Shown: piece after piece, positions 22,822 through 34,546 of the stretch | Numbering within the stretch: the stretch's first letter is position 1 | Layout of the letters: each line of letters starts with the position of its first letter | From: Podocnemis expansa | Taxonomy: Eukaryota > Chordata > Testudines > Podocnemididae | Assembly (NCBI GenBank): GCA_007922195.1 | Contig: ML682059.1 | Coordinates: 10,435,118-10,499,117, forward strand | Direction of reading: 5' to 3' | DNA: 64,000 nucleotides | Made by a program: the position numbers and the translations under genes | The notes under the pieces: model-generated | What the model was told of the DNA's origin: nothing | Seen by the model: the letters and a program-made list of their open reading frames with translations, nothing else | Database searches by the model: none

Positions 22822-22962
22822 GGCCGAGTTCTTTAGGTAACATTGTGGAAGAGGTTACACATCCATGCAATCCAAATCCTTGTGCTGCCAATCAGTTGTG
22901 TGAAGTAAACAGAAAAGGATGTCAGTCTGGAGAACCCTGTCTTCCCTATATTTGTGTTCAAG
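22822..22962 (+). CDS. RECK: RECK exon (probably exon 13)
   Basis: Starts after ATTTTCAG and ends before GTAAGA. The leading GG completes the Arg codon split with the previous exon. Translation gives PSSLGNIVEEVTHPCNPNPC, then the cysteine-rich CEVNRKGC and CLPYICVQG, 47 residues in a 1-1 phase exon. It corresponds to about residues 482-528 of RECK, just upstream of the first Kazal module. The many cysteines suit an extracellular disulphide-bonded fold. Its first base pairs with the donor at 8113, about 14.7 kb away. Confidence 0.95.
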
Positions 22963-25044
22963 GTAAGAAGTTTGGACTGCTATTTACACTGTAGCTGTTA
23001 GCAAATCTCTGCCATTTATATTTAACTAAAAGCTTTAAAATGTGCCAGTAATATTAAAAAAGGGGGGGGGCTGTTTTAGAATTGTCATGGCTCCCATTTT
23101 TTCCCAAGGAGGAGGATTGTCTTTTCATCTTTTTTTATTTCTCCCAACAATTTCTCATTTCCCTTTTTCAATTGTCTGTCTTTCCTCAAAATACATGATC
23201 AATGTTCTTCCAGTAGGAGATCTGAACATTTTATTTTATTTTATTTAGAATAAATAAAAATACCTTTATGCAGATTCTGAGCATCTGGCTAATAATTTCA
23301 AATTACAAAAATATAGTGCAACACCAGTTAGCTCATTCCTTCAGCAAAGAGCAGAACAAATTCCTCTCTACATTGCACCGTACCTCCATTCCCCTTCTTT
23401 CCTTCAAAAGCCAGCTGAAACAAATTGACCCTGCAGTGAGTCCACTCATCCTCTAGAATATTGAGATTGGGCTACTGTCAGAGCTTTCATTAACCACTTT
23501 TCTGACTATTTCAGAGAAAAGTGTGCTCTTCCCAGGCCACAGAAAGCTTAATAAGTCAAAAACAGTTCCTTAAAGTCTTTCCAGAAATTCACAGGAACCA
23601 GTATAGGTCCTAAAGCAACAAGTGTCAGGGGCTATATAGAATGCTCTTCTTGCCACCTGAGCTGCTTTTTGCACCAAGTCCTGATTCCAAATCATAAAGT
23701 TGAGATGCAGCCTAATAGAGAGTACATTGCAGTAGTGAACTTTGGAGTGGGAAGGACATGGATGGTGGTAGCAAGAGCCTCATCTGAAAGGTAAGACCAT
23801 GCCACTAGATGGCAAAATGTCTTTTTAACTGATGCTAGCCAGACTCCCAAGTTAAAACCCAGGCACCAATTGTGGCTGAATACTGTCCTTCTTATGTCAG
23901 ATATTACAACCATTCCTTCCAGTTCCCTTTAACGAGACAGGATTCAACTTGTGACTTGTAGGCTACTTGTGCCCCTAAATTGTGTTGCTCGAAGGCAACT
24001 GTGTTGGGAAGAATAGTCTTTTAGTGACTGCAAATTGAAAATATATCCTCTGTGATATACACATGAGATTAAAAAAATGAGCTTTTTTTTTTTAAAGTAG
24101 TTCCATTGCTACTGGGAATAAGCTGATGTTATCAGATGCACCACACAATATCCTTCTGCAGCCTCAAGTTCTTGACCTGGTTAGGCATCTATTAGCCTTG
24201 AACTGACCAAGAAGGAATTATACCACAGGCAACTACAATACCATTTATTAACTGGGCACAGGGCCCCTTAGATAAAACAGATGATTGTAACAGAAAACCT
24301 TTACCCCCTCTTTGATTCAATCCCTCCCTCCAGAGCTCTTCGGTTTACAGTTCTGCTTCACCCTACCTGGGTGCTGATTTTGACTCCTGCAGTGGGAGAG
24401 GATCACAGTTCAAAAACAGTTTGTCTGCTTCTTGGCCTGGTCCACAGCCATTTGCTTCAAGATCCAGGCCCAGTGTGCTTCAGTCCTGGGCTGTCTACTT
24501 CTGGGCCTTAGCCATGATCCTGGCCTGTCACTGGTCCCACACTTGCTGACAGGCTCAGTCTTCCAAGCTGTCTTGGAGCCGACCTCTATTGACAGCAGGA
24601 GAAGAGCCACCCCTAGCGCTTTCTCCTTAGCCCCACAAAACCTAAGGAGGCAGCCTCCAATCCAACAGGTTCCGCCAGTCAAACCAGTCAAAACCCTGGT
24701 CCAGCCCAGAACAGAACAGTTTTCTCACAAGTTCACCATTAAAAACATTCTTCACTGGCCAATCACAATCCCAGATTTTCCTACCAGTGAAGTTGTCAAT
24801 CATTCTGCCCTTTGCACACAGCACTCTACTTTCTGCATCTGACACCAGAGCTTTTGCACACAGTGCTTATCTCTGGGCAAGCTGACCCTCTGGAGCCTGC
24901 CAAGTGCCCTGAGTCAACATGTCATTCAAACAGTGCCCCTCTAGTGGATTAGTGACAACTCCTCTACTTCTGTGGAGGTGATTACAAATATTAAACATCC
25001 CCATATAACAAAAAAAATCTTATTTCCAACATGAGCTGTGAATG
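22963..25044 (+). other. RECK intron, 5' part
   Basis: Intron with G and T runs (G9 near 23063, TTTTA repeats at 23229-23246, T10 near 24085) and mostly unassigned sequence. 24127-24957 has a weak LTR look (TGTTATC...GTGACA, with an antisense AATAAA) but no matching flanks, so it is not called. No exon was seen. Confidence 0.45.
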
Positions 25045-25052
25045 CTCTAAAC

Positions 25053-25226
25053 CAGTGATTCTCAACCTTTTGCAGGTCATAATATACTTGGTGGTATATT
25101 GTGACCCTCCAGGGCACACCAGCCCATCCCCCAAGCCAAATCTAGCCATCTCCCCAGCTCTCTGAGACACATTTACCACTGTAGCACCACAGTAATGTGT
25201 CCTGACACCGTGGTTAAGAACCACTG
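25053..25226. mobile_element. 174-bp hAT-like MITE with CTCTAAAC duplication
   Basis: Ends are CAGTGATTCTCAACCTTTT and GGTTAAGAACCACTG, inverted repeats of the CAGTG(G)TTCTCAACC type. The perfect 8-bp duplication CTCTAAAC lies at 25045-25052 and 25227-25234. There is no coding capacity. Confidence 0.88.
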
Positions 25227-26149
25227 CTCTAAACAGTTGCTACTTTACTTCTGCAACTGCTCAGCAGTTTCCCTCCCTGAGCATTTGCTGTACCACAAAG
25301 AAAGGAAGTGACATCCCTGCATGTGTAGGTGAGCCCTGGAAAGAGAATGGAGTGGCATTTGAGTGAGCCTAGGCAACATATTAAAATAATGATTATGTCC
25401 CCATGACTTTTATAAAGTAGTATATTTGCCCCTCAGGATGGAAAAGCTAGATTCCATTGCACTGGACTGACTTAATTACAAGAGAGTGATTCCAAGTGGT
25501 TGATACAAGAGCAAACAAATCCAAAGCTAATGGAGGCAGAAGCTGCATTTTAGGAAGTCCTCCAAAGATTCAAATGTGACTCTAACACCTTCTTTGCATT
25601 TTTAATAATATTTTTAATAATTCACAGTCCAGGGGTTTAGTTTAGTAGTTAATCAGTTACTCTTATCCTAAAACAAAAAACCTCCCCCAACTTCAGTTCT
25701 TCAAACTGTTGTGCTTCTGGATACACCATGTTAGGTATGCTTGCATGCCCGCACTCCTTCGACTGGAGATGTGTTATTTAGCAGTGTCTCTCAGTTTTGT
25801 ATCCTTCATTTCCTCAGTATACAGGGAGGGCCAGACTTACTGTCACTCCGGTTCTTCTTTGAATACTTGCTCATAGGCTTCCAGATAGGTGTAGTTGCAA
25901 AAGGATTTTCCCCTAGTTGGGTCAGTGCAGGTGCCCCCTGGAATGGCATATCTCTGAGGCTGCATGTAGGGTTCTGCCGACCCACTGCCTCCTCAGTTCC
26001 TTCTTTTTGCCTGTGGTGGTGAGTAATGTGCTGTTCGCTGCTTAGGTCTGCAAGCATTCTCTCCAGTCTTTGACTGAAGTTCATGTAAATAGTTAGAATG
26101 GGTTTAGCTGGTAGTAAATAATTTATTTTACCAAGTTTTGGTTGAGGGT

Positions 26150-27424
26150 TTCTTCCCATTGTGCTGCTTCCCACCCTGGGGTATGTCTTCGCCATAAGGC
26201 ATTAAGCCTGGCACATCTTGCCAAAAGCCAGTTCCAAAAGGTAGTCCCCACAATTCCTGTTTGAAGGGCCTGGGGGAGTCACACCAGACAGATTCCTGCA
26301 GGAGATATCATCCCAGAAGCAGACAGAAGAGGAGGTCTCTTGCCCTAACTGGCTCCTGAACACTCAGACCCAACATCTAGCACCTCAGTGCGCAGTGCAT
26401 TGGCCTCCATCTGATAGCCTGTGGTGCCAAAGAAGGATTCAGTTCCTAAAAACACTGGCACCGACACTTGCCGGCACTGAGGAGAGCCCAGCACTGCTCC
26501 CACTCTGGTGCCACATGAGAGGCAGAACAAATCCAAAAGAGAGTATTCACCCATAGTGAGGGCAACAGGGTCACTGTTCATGCAGTGTGCTCAGTGCAGA
26601 ATCATCTGACCACCCAATTCACCAGAGGTGGCACCATGAACTTCTGACCTACAAAAGGGTACCATTGAGTCTTGTGCTGATGGACTCACCCACTAGAGAG
26701 GACTATGTGGAGGAGCTAGCTCTCCCTTCTACCCTGGACACGTTCGAGGCAGCAAGGAATCTGATAGCCATGATGGGACAGCAGTTCCTCACCAGAATAG
26801 AAAGAGCTCTGGAGTTAAGACCTTTGGTACTGCAGAGAAATGCAATGTGATCTAGGGGTATGTTAGCAGTGGTGCAGTATCAGTCACCTTCCCAGCACCA
26901 TCTCACACGGTACTACCATGGTCTCCATGCTTGGCGCTGCAGTCATTGGAGTCCTGTACCTCCAAGCGTAGCAGATACCTGGTCTGAACGGCCCTACTAG
27001 AAGAACAAGAAATGGTAGGTATCTGCACACTGGCTTTTCTGGATCCCATGGGCATATCACCCATCCCAGGGGTCCCACTCCAGACTTCCCTACTAAATCT
27101 CCTCAGAAGGCTGAGCTGCTCTTACGCTACAGGAGCAATTACCACCACATGGTACCAGGAGCATGCCATGCCATCAGCAACTTGTGGTGTGGGACCCAGC
27201 ACCAAGACTGACCCAGCAACAAGCAGGACACCCCAGAGTAAGATAATTCCTGTGACCTGGATGACCATGAGGGTGATTTTGCCAGGGCATCATCATCATC
27301 CTCCCTGGATGAAGCAGTAGTTTGGATTTCTGCTACTCGATCTCCCAGAGACAATAGAGCTTGTCAAAGGAGGTGACAGACATAATGGCCACCTCGCCCC
27401 TGCAGCGTAGCCCTCTAGACTATG
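26150..27424 (+). pseudogene. DIRS copy G gag-like region (decayed)
   Basis: The open stretch 26587-26850 encodes a charged segment with no domain I recognise. At 27280-27320 the frame reading SSSSLDEAVV parallels the Ser/acidic SSSSPDEAVV stretch of copy B. Stops elsewhere exclude a working gene. The assignment is by position and this match. Confidence 0.5.
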
Positions 27425-27432
27425 GAGCTCAC

Positions 27433-28321
27433 AGGGAGGAATGTTAAGTATTGATCTCCCTGATGGGTCTCAGTTTCCTGGGTGAGTTTCTACCTCCCAA
27501 GCCTTGTGTCATCAAGGGGGGGGGGTGAGTTTCTATCCCCCTGAACAGTTTCTCAGCACCCCCATCACCACGAAGGAGGGATCATTGTCCAGGGTCCCAG
27601 TTACATCATTGGTCCTGACCTGCACCTCACTTCCAATTGGCTATTTTATACTCTGGCTGTGCAGTACACTATTTAAGCCCCTGCCTTGATTGGCTGAAGT
27701 GTTCTCCCACCCTTGAACGCTAAAGGGCACATCACGAACCGGTTGGACTGATCCCCCGACTGAGATGGAGTTCCCGCCTGCAAGACTTTTGGGTGTACTC
27801 GAATTGCTGGCCGAACGATTACGTACTGGGATGCTGCAGCTGGTCTGCCTCCTCGCTTTGGGTTCCACTAAGGTGCTAGGACAGGTATAATAAACTGATA
27901 GTTATTCTACCTCTCGATTTGTTTCTTTCCCCCCTTTTTTTTTTCTTTTCTATATAATACCATTTATGCATTGTTTATAAGTGTCGTCTTTTTTTCCTTT
28001 AGGCATTGTTTATAAGCATAGCTTTTTCCCATTTATGCGTTGTTTATAAGTGTAGTTTTTTTCCATTTATGCGTTGTTTATAAGTGTGGTTTTTCATTTG
28101 TACCCTTTTACTACATACCTGTTTATTATCCCACTTGTATCTTGCATAGTCCTTTTCACTATGTAGCTGTTTACTCCCCCCACACAGGCATTTTTGTTGC
28201 TATTTCATTGTATGCCTTTATGAGACCACTATAAAAGTTTTTCTACTGGAAATTGGTATCCGTCTCCTTGGTGGGTGTCACCGGTCCATCGCAGTCACAT
28301 CGCAAACCCAGGGGTTCAACA
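27433..28321 (+). mobile_element. LTR-like element with 8-bp flanking repeat and purine leader
   Basis: The body runs from TGTTAAGTATTG (27442) to GGGGTTCAACA (28321), with a TATTTAAG box near 27670 and AATAAA at 27889-27894, so LTR-like transcription runs on +. A 9-base purine stretch AGGGAGGAA precedes the TG. The exact direct repeat GAGCTCAC lies outside this at 27425-27432 and 28322-28329. Short tandem units fill 27960-28090. It interrupts DIRS copy G. Confidence 0.6.
27960..28090 (+). repeat. Tandem repeat of about 34 bp, four units
   Basis: The core CATTTATGC.TTGTTTATAA recurs with spacings of about 33-36 bases (TTGTTTATAA at 27971, about 28008, 28040 and 28074). It lies downstream of the AATAAA of the LTR-like element, in the U5-like position. 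Confidence 0.8.
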
Positions 28322-28329
28322 GAGCTCAC

Positions 28330-29910
28330 CCCAGAATCTAGGACAGCCAATGGACAGTCCACTCACTACACAAGCCATCATTTCTTACAAAGTGATCCTT
28401 GATCTTGGACAAGTATTTTGACAGACAACAGGGCAATGACAATGATATCTTTGAAATATCTGCCTCACCTTGGGCTCTCCAGATAGAGATCTTTTTGTGA
28501 CACCATTCAACACAAAATGCCATCACTTCTGGAAGAGGGGTAGGCTTGGTCACAACTCTTTGGGATATGCTTTCCTGACTGCCAGGTCTTGTGTGCTGCT
28601 ATATGCCTGCCCTCCAATGTCTTTGTTTCTCAAAGTCCTAAACAAGCAGAAAACAGGGAGAAAGCTAAGACAGGTATGACTATCACAGCTGACTCTGGCT
28701 AGTGCTGAAACTGCCTTTTCTCCTTTTGGTGAGACTGCCTGACTCAGAAATCAGACTTTGTAACCCACATCGACTTCTCACTGCTACACCTATGGCATGG
28801 ATTCATGACGGCTCTCTGGGCTAGAACAGGGCTCTTTTCCTGAGGTACAGTCCATGCTGCTACACAGTAGCAAGCCAGTCATCTGATAAACCTTCCTGCA
28901 GAAGTGATAGCATTTGGTGTGCACAGTGATCAGTGTCTGTCTGTCTTCTCTCTCTATCATACTGGACTACCTGCTGAATTAAAAAACCCTATCTGCCTCT
29001 GATTATTGACCATTTGAGAGGATTTCAGTTTTTATTCACTTTATCATTAGATGATTCCTGAAGGGTTTGGGCAGCCTCTCTATTCAGGTAATATAACCCA
29101 CTCCACCTTAAATTAGTTCTTATTGTTTTCAGGGGAAGACAGCAGAAGCCCCTTGAGTCTATGGACAGTTGTTGTCTTCTGTACTTTGTTTCTTAAAAGA
29201 ACATTCCTTGTAGCCATTCCTTCAGCTAGAAGAATATGTGAAGTGGGAGCCCTTATGGCTGATCCACCTCTGCATTCTGTTCTGTTGAGATAAGGCGACT
29301 ATTTGTTCCCATTCTTTTGTCCTGCTTAAAAGTCTTATTACACTTTCACATCAGTCAAGATAGAGAGCTACCTGTTCTCAATCCCAACGTTCATACGTCA
29401 AGGGAAAAGACCAGTCTATATACAGCAGACTTTGTAAGCTAAACTTTTCAGATTCTCTTTAATACTTTATCTCTATTGCTGTGAGAATAAAGGGAACTCG
29501 TCTTTCCTCAAAAAATCTATCTGAACGGGTCTCATAATATGTTACAAAGCTTATGGGACACACCTTCCATCTACGGTGACAGCTCATTCCACAAGAGCTC
29601 AATCCACCTCTCTAGCTCTGCTTAGGAACACATCCATTGCAGACATTTGCAAAGGTGTCATCTGATTGTCAGTGCACACTTGTAGCACTGGTCTATTGTT
29701 CACACTTCCAGACCTGATGCAGCTTTCGTTGAGGTCATTTTGTGAACTGTTCTGAACTCATGTGGAAACACACCATGGTAATTAAGATACTGCTCTGGAG
29801 TCATTTAATGTGGAGCTTCCACAGGGACAATAGTCTGGAGGAGAAGAGGTTACTCACTGCAGAGGTAACTGAAGTTCAAGAAGCCTTTTCCCTCTGAGCG
29901 CTCCACTGCC
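28330..29910 (+). pseudogene. DIRS copy G RNase H-distal region and tyrosine recombinase (decayed)
   Basis: 28470-28640 reads LGSPDRDLFVTPFNTKCHHF and then SLGYAFLTARSCVLLYACPP, matching the DLFAT..N.KC and DAFL...YAFPP segments of other copies. Around 29200 the frame has TFLVAIPSARRICEVGALMA, the recombinase arginine motif, and near 29580 TAHSTRAQSTSLALL, the His-x-x-Arg motif. In-frame stops are frequent. It represents the 3' enzymes of copy G. Confidence 0.68.
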
Positions 29911-30160
29911 TTTCCTCCCTTTCCCTATGCTTTGGAATTCTTGCCTTGGACTTCAGTTTGGGATTGAGGAGCTAGAGTGGCAGCCAGTTCAACTCTCCCT
30001 GTATAACCTCATTCTGGAGCACCAGGATGTGTAGGGTGCAGGTGCAAACACTACTGAAGAAGAATTTCCAGTCAAAGATACACAGGTGCATACACCTACC
30101 GTGAAGCACCCACAATGACAAAATATCTTGAAAAGCTCCAGTTATGGTAGAGACAAGTAA

Positions 30161-30913
30161 CATCTCCTTTCCTGTTCATTATCCCTTCTGTCTCCTGGTT
30201 TTTAATCTTCCTCCTTCTTTTCCTTTCTCCATCTCACTGTTGTTTATCCTCCTTTTTCTCTTCCTTTTTCTCAGTCTTCCCCTTAACTTTTATTCCTTTT
30301 AATTTTTTTTAACATTCTTTCATAATATGTCCTTGGGTGTCTTCTATAAGCACACAACAATGGAAATGAGGAAGAGGGAATAATGTGAGAGAAAAGAAAT
30401 AATTGAATTTAGCTGCAAGACTTCAGTACAAGTTAAGGGTTGGTGTTTCTGAAGTGTGTGGCATTTGTTACATCTACATATTCTGCTGTGGAATGATGAG
30501 AAGCTAGGAGAACTGATTAGGGTGATGTAAAACTATCCATTTTTTCCCCATTTGCATGCAAAAAGTAGTATTACTGCGTGTACTTCAGCATTTTATCCTG
30601 CACAAATTCTTCACATTTCTGCCAGTCATCACTGATCCTGAAAATGAAAATGGTGAAATCCACAAGAGCTATATTATGGGTTGAACCAATGTCATTATTC
30701 ACAAAGAAAACCACTTTTTGATCCAAAATGACTCTCGTTTACTTCCAAAAACTGCTTTCTATTTTTGTAGAAATTTGGAGATCTCTTTTTTCATAAATCC
30801 TCAGAAATCATTTTTCTCTGTCAGAGTTTCTTCACATGAAGTATTTATTATCCCTAAACATTTCTGAAACATATTTATCTTTTGTTGAGCTAATGTTTCT
30901 TTTTGGTGTGTAG
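30161..30913 (+). other. RECK intron, 3' part
   Basis: Pyrimidine-rich tract at 30180-30310, then AT-rich sequence up to the acceptor TTTTTGGTGTGTAG. No other feature recognised. Confidence 0.5.
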
Positions 30914-31102
30914 GTTGCAAGTTGGGGGAAGCTTCAGATTTTATTGTTCGCCAAGGGACACTTATTCAGGTTCCATCATCTTCAGGAGATGTTGGTTGCT
31001 TCAAAATTTGTACCTGTGGACAGAGTGGACTGTTAGAAAACTGTATGGAAATATATTGTGTTGACCTTCAGAAGTCATGTATTGTTGGAGGACAAAGGAA
31101 AA
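30914..31102 (+). CDS. RECK: RECK exon (probably exon 14)
   Basis: Acceptor ...GTGTAG precedes and GTAAGT follows. The exon encodes 63 residues beginning GCKLGEASDFIVRQGTLIQV and ending IVGGQRK, with CFKICTCGQSGLLENCMEIYC in the middle. It is a cysteine-rich block upstream of the Kazal modules, about residues 529-591 of RECK. It is in phase 1 at both ends, so it could be skipped without changing frame. It matches the vertebrate protein closely along its whole length. Confidence 0.96.
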
Positions 31103-31393
31103 GTAAGTACTGGATTGTAGTCCATTTCTGCAAACCAAGAGAGAGTGTATTTTCTGGGAGGGCTGTGAAGGCCAAGGCCAGGGCCACCAGCCTGAAGACC
31201 CTGTCTCCTCAACACTAATTTATGCTTTCTGACCTGCTCAAATTCCCTGACTGTCTGGGTTATTTGAGGAGCCATGGTGCCAAAGGCTTCCCTCCAGCGG
31301 GCACAGCTGGAACTCCTTCAAATAGGAGTGTCCATAGTTTAGAAGAGCATAAGAGCACATTGTCTCTGGCAGACTTGACTTTGACAATTTTAA

Positions 31394-31584
31394 AAGGGAT
31401 AGCCGTGTTAGTCTAGTCCAGTGAAAAAACAACAAGGAGTTGTGTGGCACTTTAAGACTAACAAATTTATTTTTTGCATGAGCTTTCGTGGGAGAAGATC
31501 CCACTTCCTCAGATGCTTCGAAGATGGGTGAACTTACAGAAAGGAATGAAACTAAATGCAAGGGGGTGTAAAACATAGGATCAG
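31394..31584 (+). mobile_element. Foldback short repeat, truncated by assembly gap
   Basis: It starts AAAAGGGATAGCCGTGTTAG and includes GCATGAGCTTTCGTGGGAGA and CCCACTTCCTCAGATGC, the same family as 9036-9158 and 43772. The second arm would fall in the gap beginning at 31585. Confidence 0.72.
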
Positions 31585-31984
31585 NNNNNNNNNNNNNNNN
31601 NNNNNNNNNNNNNNNNNNNNNNNNNNNNNNNNNNNNNNNNNNNNNNNNNNNNNNNNNNNNNNNNNNNNNNNNNNNNNNNNNNNNNNNNNNNNNNNNNNNN
31701 NNNNNNNNNNNNNNNNNNNNNNNNNNNNNNNNNNNNNNNNNNNNNNNNNNNNNNNNNNNNNNNNNNNNNNNNNNNNNNNNNNNNNNNNNNNNNNNNNNNN
31801 NNNNNNNNNNNNNNNNNNNNNNNNNNNNNNNNNNNNNNNNNNNNNNNNNNNNNNNNNNNNNNNNNNNNNNNNNNNNNNNNNNNNNNNNNNNNNNNNNNNN
31901 NNNNNNNNNNNNNNNNNNNNNNNNNNNNNNNNNNNNNNNNNNNNNNNNNNNNNNNNNNNNNNNNNNNNNNNNNNNNNNNNNNNN
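31585..31984. other. Assembly gap (400 N)
   Basis: Exactly 400 unknown bases inside the RECK intron 31103-33272. Neighbouring exons join in phase and in protein sequence, so no coding exon appears to be lost. Open frames spanning the N run are meaningless. Confidence 0.95.
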
Positions 31985-33272
31985 TAAGGTGTGATTAGTT
32001 TGTTGAATCTAAGTGATCCTGAAACAAGTCTTATGTATTTAAATTTGCAGCCTTATCATTATATTAATATTGATTTTTCACACACTTTAGTAAAAGATTA
32101 TGCCTACCCTGCTGTTAGATACCTGCAGCTGGCCTATACTGGCTGACATGAGCTTGATATACAAGCTGCAACCTGAGTGCTGGGACCTTTCCTCCTCACA
32201 GGGCCCTAGAGCCCAGCCTTATGCCCTCCATCCCTCACCCCCCCAAGCCTAAGATGTACATCTTCACTTCAGTTAAGCAACCTCTTAGCCTGAGCCCCTG
32301 AAGTCTGAGTAAGCTGGCATGGGCCCACCACAGGTTTTTAATTGCAGTGCAGACAAACTTTAAGTGACTGTGAAAGTTAAATCACTGATTGCCCTACCTG
32401 AAACTGAATTGGGGCCTTGCTGAATGCCAGATTGTGGTATGGGTTTGTTTTTGTTTAACTTGGACAGATTTGCACAGGGATCTAAATTAAGACTAAAAAA
32501 AACTGCAAATTACTGCCTAAGGGTTAGATTGAGATATTATTCTCTGTTCATAGCAAGGATCATACCAAGAAGGGATCGAATAGTGCAAAGGGTGCTGGGC
32601 TCATAAATAAGGATTTAGCTCTGCATGTGTTGGGTCTATTACTTCCCCCTTTAGCAGAACTTCTAAAACTGTTCACAGAAGTAAAAGAAATTGAAATGTT
32701 AAAAGTTAGGTAAACTGCAGGCAAGTTTGCTAAATACAGTTCAAAAGAATGATGTATCATTAAACATATCTTTAAGAAAATCAAACATTAAAATAAAGAA
32801 AATCACACGCCAAGGTGTTTTAAGTGTTTTTACACCAATCTTGAGAACTTAACATTTTCATTTGCTGAATATTTTGTTTTTGTAACCTTAACATTACATT
32901 TTTTTTACATAAGTTTTACCATTTCATTTACGTATGTATTTATTTAAAAAAAAAAAAAAAGAGCTCTGCAACTATCTGGTGTTTTTCCCCCATTTCCCAT
33001 TACTCGAAAACATGAGTGAGTGGATTTTCCTCAATTTAAAAGCAAAAGTTTTCTGAATTCTAGCCAAGAGTAGAAATTTGAGCTCCAAAGGAAAACATCT
33101 CTGAAAGTTTCATGAACATGAGAAAATTGGGAATAGTGTAAAGCTGCAAACAGAATTCCCCTATAACTACATAAAATAAGTAGTATTTTAGAGCTCTGCC
33201 TCTTGGTGGGAGGGGAAGTACGTACTCATTTGCAATTATACACATAAAATATTTGATTTATTTTATTTTAAG
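31985..33272 (+). other. RECK intron remainder
   Basis: AT-rich intron with an A-run near 32946. It ends with a pyrimidine-rich tract and TTTTAAG at the acceptor. No gene or recognised repeat. Confidence 0.5.
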
Positions 33273-33395
33273 GCCATGGAACATCTTTTAATATAGACTG
33301 TAATGTCTGTTCTTGTTTCGCTGGGAACTTGATATGTTCCACTCGTCAGTGTCTTAATGAACTTAGCTCAGAAGATGAACGTCACATGTTTACAG
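33273..33395 (+). CDS. RECK: RECK exon (probably exon 15)
   Basis: The acceptor is ATTTTAAG and the donor GTAACA. GC at the start completes a Ser codon with the previous exon. The product reads SHGTSFNIDCNVCSCFAGNL and then a cysteine and Glu-rich stretch ending HMFTG, about 41 residues (roughly 592-632). The C-x-x-C-x-C pattern resembles von Willebrand factor C-type or related cysteine-rich repeats. It leads directly into the first Kazal module. Phase 1 at both ends. Confidence 0.95.
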
Positions 33396-33553
33396 GTAAC
33401 ATTTTTCAAACTACAGAAGATTTGCTATTTGTTCATTTGAGTTCTGCAAGTACATTAAAAGGCTAACTTAGAATTCTTCCTAAAGTTTTCACAGAAAATG
33501 TCTGTAATAGTTTACTGTAGTTCTGTTTTTGTTTTGTTTGTTTTTTAATTGCT

Positions 33554-33826
33554 AGTCCACACTACAAATTTACACTAGTAGAGCTAAGCCTCTCAGAGCT
33601 GTGGATTTTTCACACCTCTAAAAGAGACATAGCTATACTAACCAGACCTCCAGAGCAGACAGGACTAGGTCAACAGAAGACTTGTTTCTTCCACCTAACT
33701 ACTGCCTCTCAGGGAGGTGGGCTGCTTATGCCACTGGGAGAAGCTCTCTCATTGATATAGGTAGTGTTCACACTGAAGCACTGCAGCAGTGTAGCTGTAT
33801 TATTTTAAGTGTAAGCAGACCCTAAG
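33554..33826. repeat. Dispersed repeat of a type I associate with turtle genomes
   Basis: It begins AGTCCACACTACAAATTTAC and ends TTTTAAGTGTAAGCAGACCC, with internal near-palindromic segments (GGGAGAAGCTCTCTC; CTCTCAGGGAGGTGG). I recognise the layout as a common turtle interspersed DNA repeat, from memory rather than a search. It lies wholly in the short RECK intron 33396-33997. Confidence 0.6.
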
Positions 33827-33997
33827 GTTTTTGCACTCATTTGAGGCCAAAGAAGGTCAAGTGACTTGCCTCAGGTCGCACGATAAGTCTGTGACTTCTC
33901 CCAAAACAATTAACTGTCATCTGTTCCACCTGCTAGTTACACACAGCCAGTGAAAATAAATAAGCCAAATTGCTGATTTCTACATTCTTTTTTTCAG

Positions 33998-34169
33998 GTC
34001 TACCATGTAATTGTGCTGATCAGTTTGTTCCGGTATGTGGGCAAAATGGACGCACATATCCAAGTGCATGCATAGCACGATGCGTTGGACTGCAGGACAA
34101 TCAGTTTGAATTTGGATCGTGTCTCTTGAAGGATCCTTGTAACCCTAACCCTTGTACCAAAAACCAGAG
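33998..34169 (+). CDS. RECK: RECK exon with Kazal module 1 (probably exon 16)
   Basis: The acceptor is TTTTTTTCAG and the donor GTAAAG. The exon encodes LPCNCADQFVPVCGQNGRTY, then PSACIARC and FEFGSC, i.e. the C-x(n)-PVCG-x(n)-TY-x(n)-C Kazal serine-protease-inhibitor signature. It ends KDPCNPNPCTKNQR with a split Arg codon. About residues 633-689. Kazal modules in RECK lie in the part of the protein linked to metalloproteinase control outside the cell. The exon has phase 1 in and phase 2 out. All Kazal cysteines visible here are present. Confidence 0.97.
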
Positions 34170-34546
34170 GTAAAGATTAAATATATAAACACATTTGGAA
34201 ATGTTCATCAATAAATCAGTGTATACTTCTTATCCTGGCAATGATACTTCACTCTCACACAAATCAAGTAAACAAGCAGGAATTCGTAACATACCTAATT
34301 TCTAATTTTGCACTATGCAGATACTGCACTAAGTGTCTACATGTTGTTCTGTTGGTTATTTCTGGAATGGTAACACTTTCTCTTAAAATGCATGCTGCAG
34401 ATTCAACTTTTAGAAATAGAACAAAATTGTGCTAATGGGCTGGGAGGGGACTGGGGGACTTATGGGATTGGAAATAAGATAAGGGAGCATTTTACCTCTT
34501 TGTAACCTTTGTTCAAGATACCATCTGATGTCTGTTCAGTCTAATG

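Larger units (their letters stand above)
25695..30160 (+). mobile_element. DIRS-type retrotransposon, copy G (deleted, with LTR-like insert)
   Basis: The left end (25695-25860) and the reverse complement of the right end (about 29960-30160) share ACAGGGAG..GA..T and ATCCT..CATTTCCTCAG-like blocks. A gag-like region (26150-27424) is followed by the LTR-like insert 27433-28321. Then come RNase H-distal sequence (28330-28680) and recombinase (29150-29700). Most RT is missing, so a deletion accompanied or preceded the insertion. A complementary region is visible near 29808-29910. It lies in the RECK intron 22963-30913 in sense orientation. Confidence 0.68.

Noticed and set aside
24127..24957. Possible antisense LTR (TGTTATC...GTGACA, AATAAA on minus)
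   Set aside because: The flanks (GCTGA and ACTCC) do not match and no second copy is present in the window, so the borders cannot be supported.
31556..31987. Open frame across the 400-N gap
   Set aside because: It is an artefact of unknown bases.
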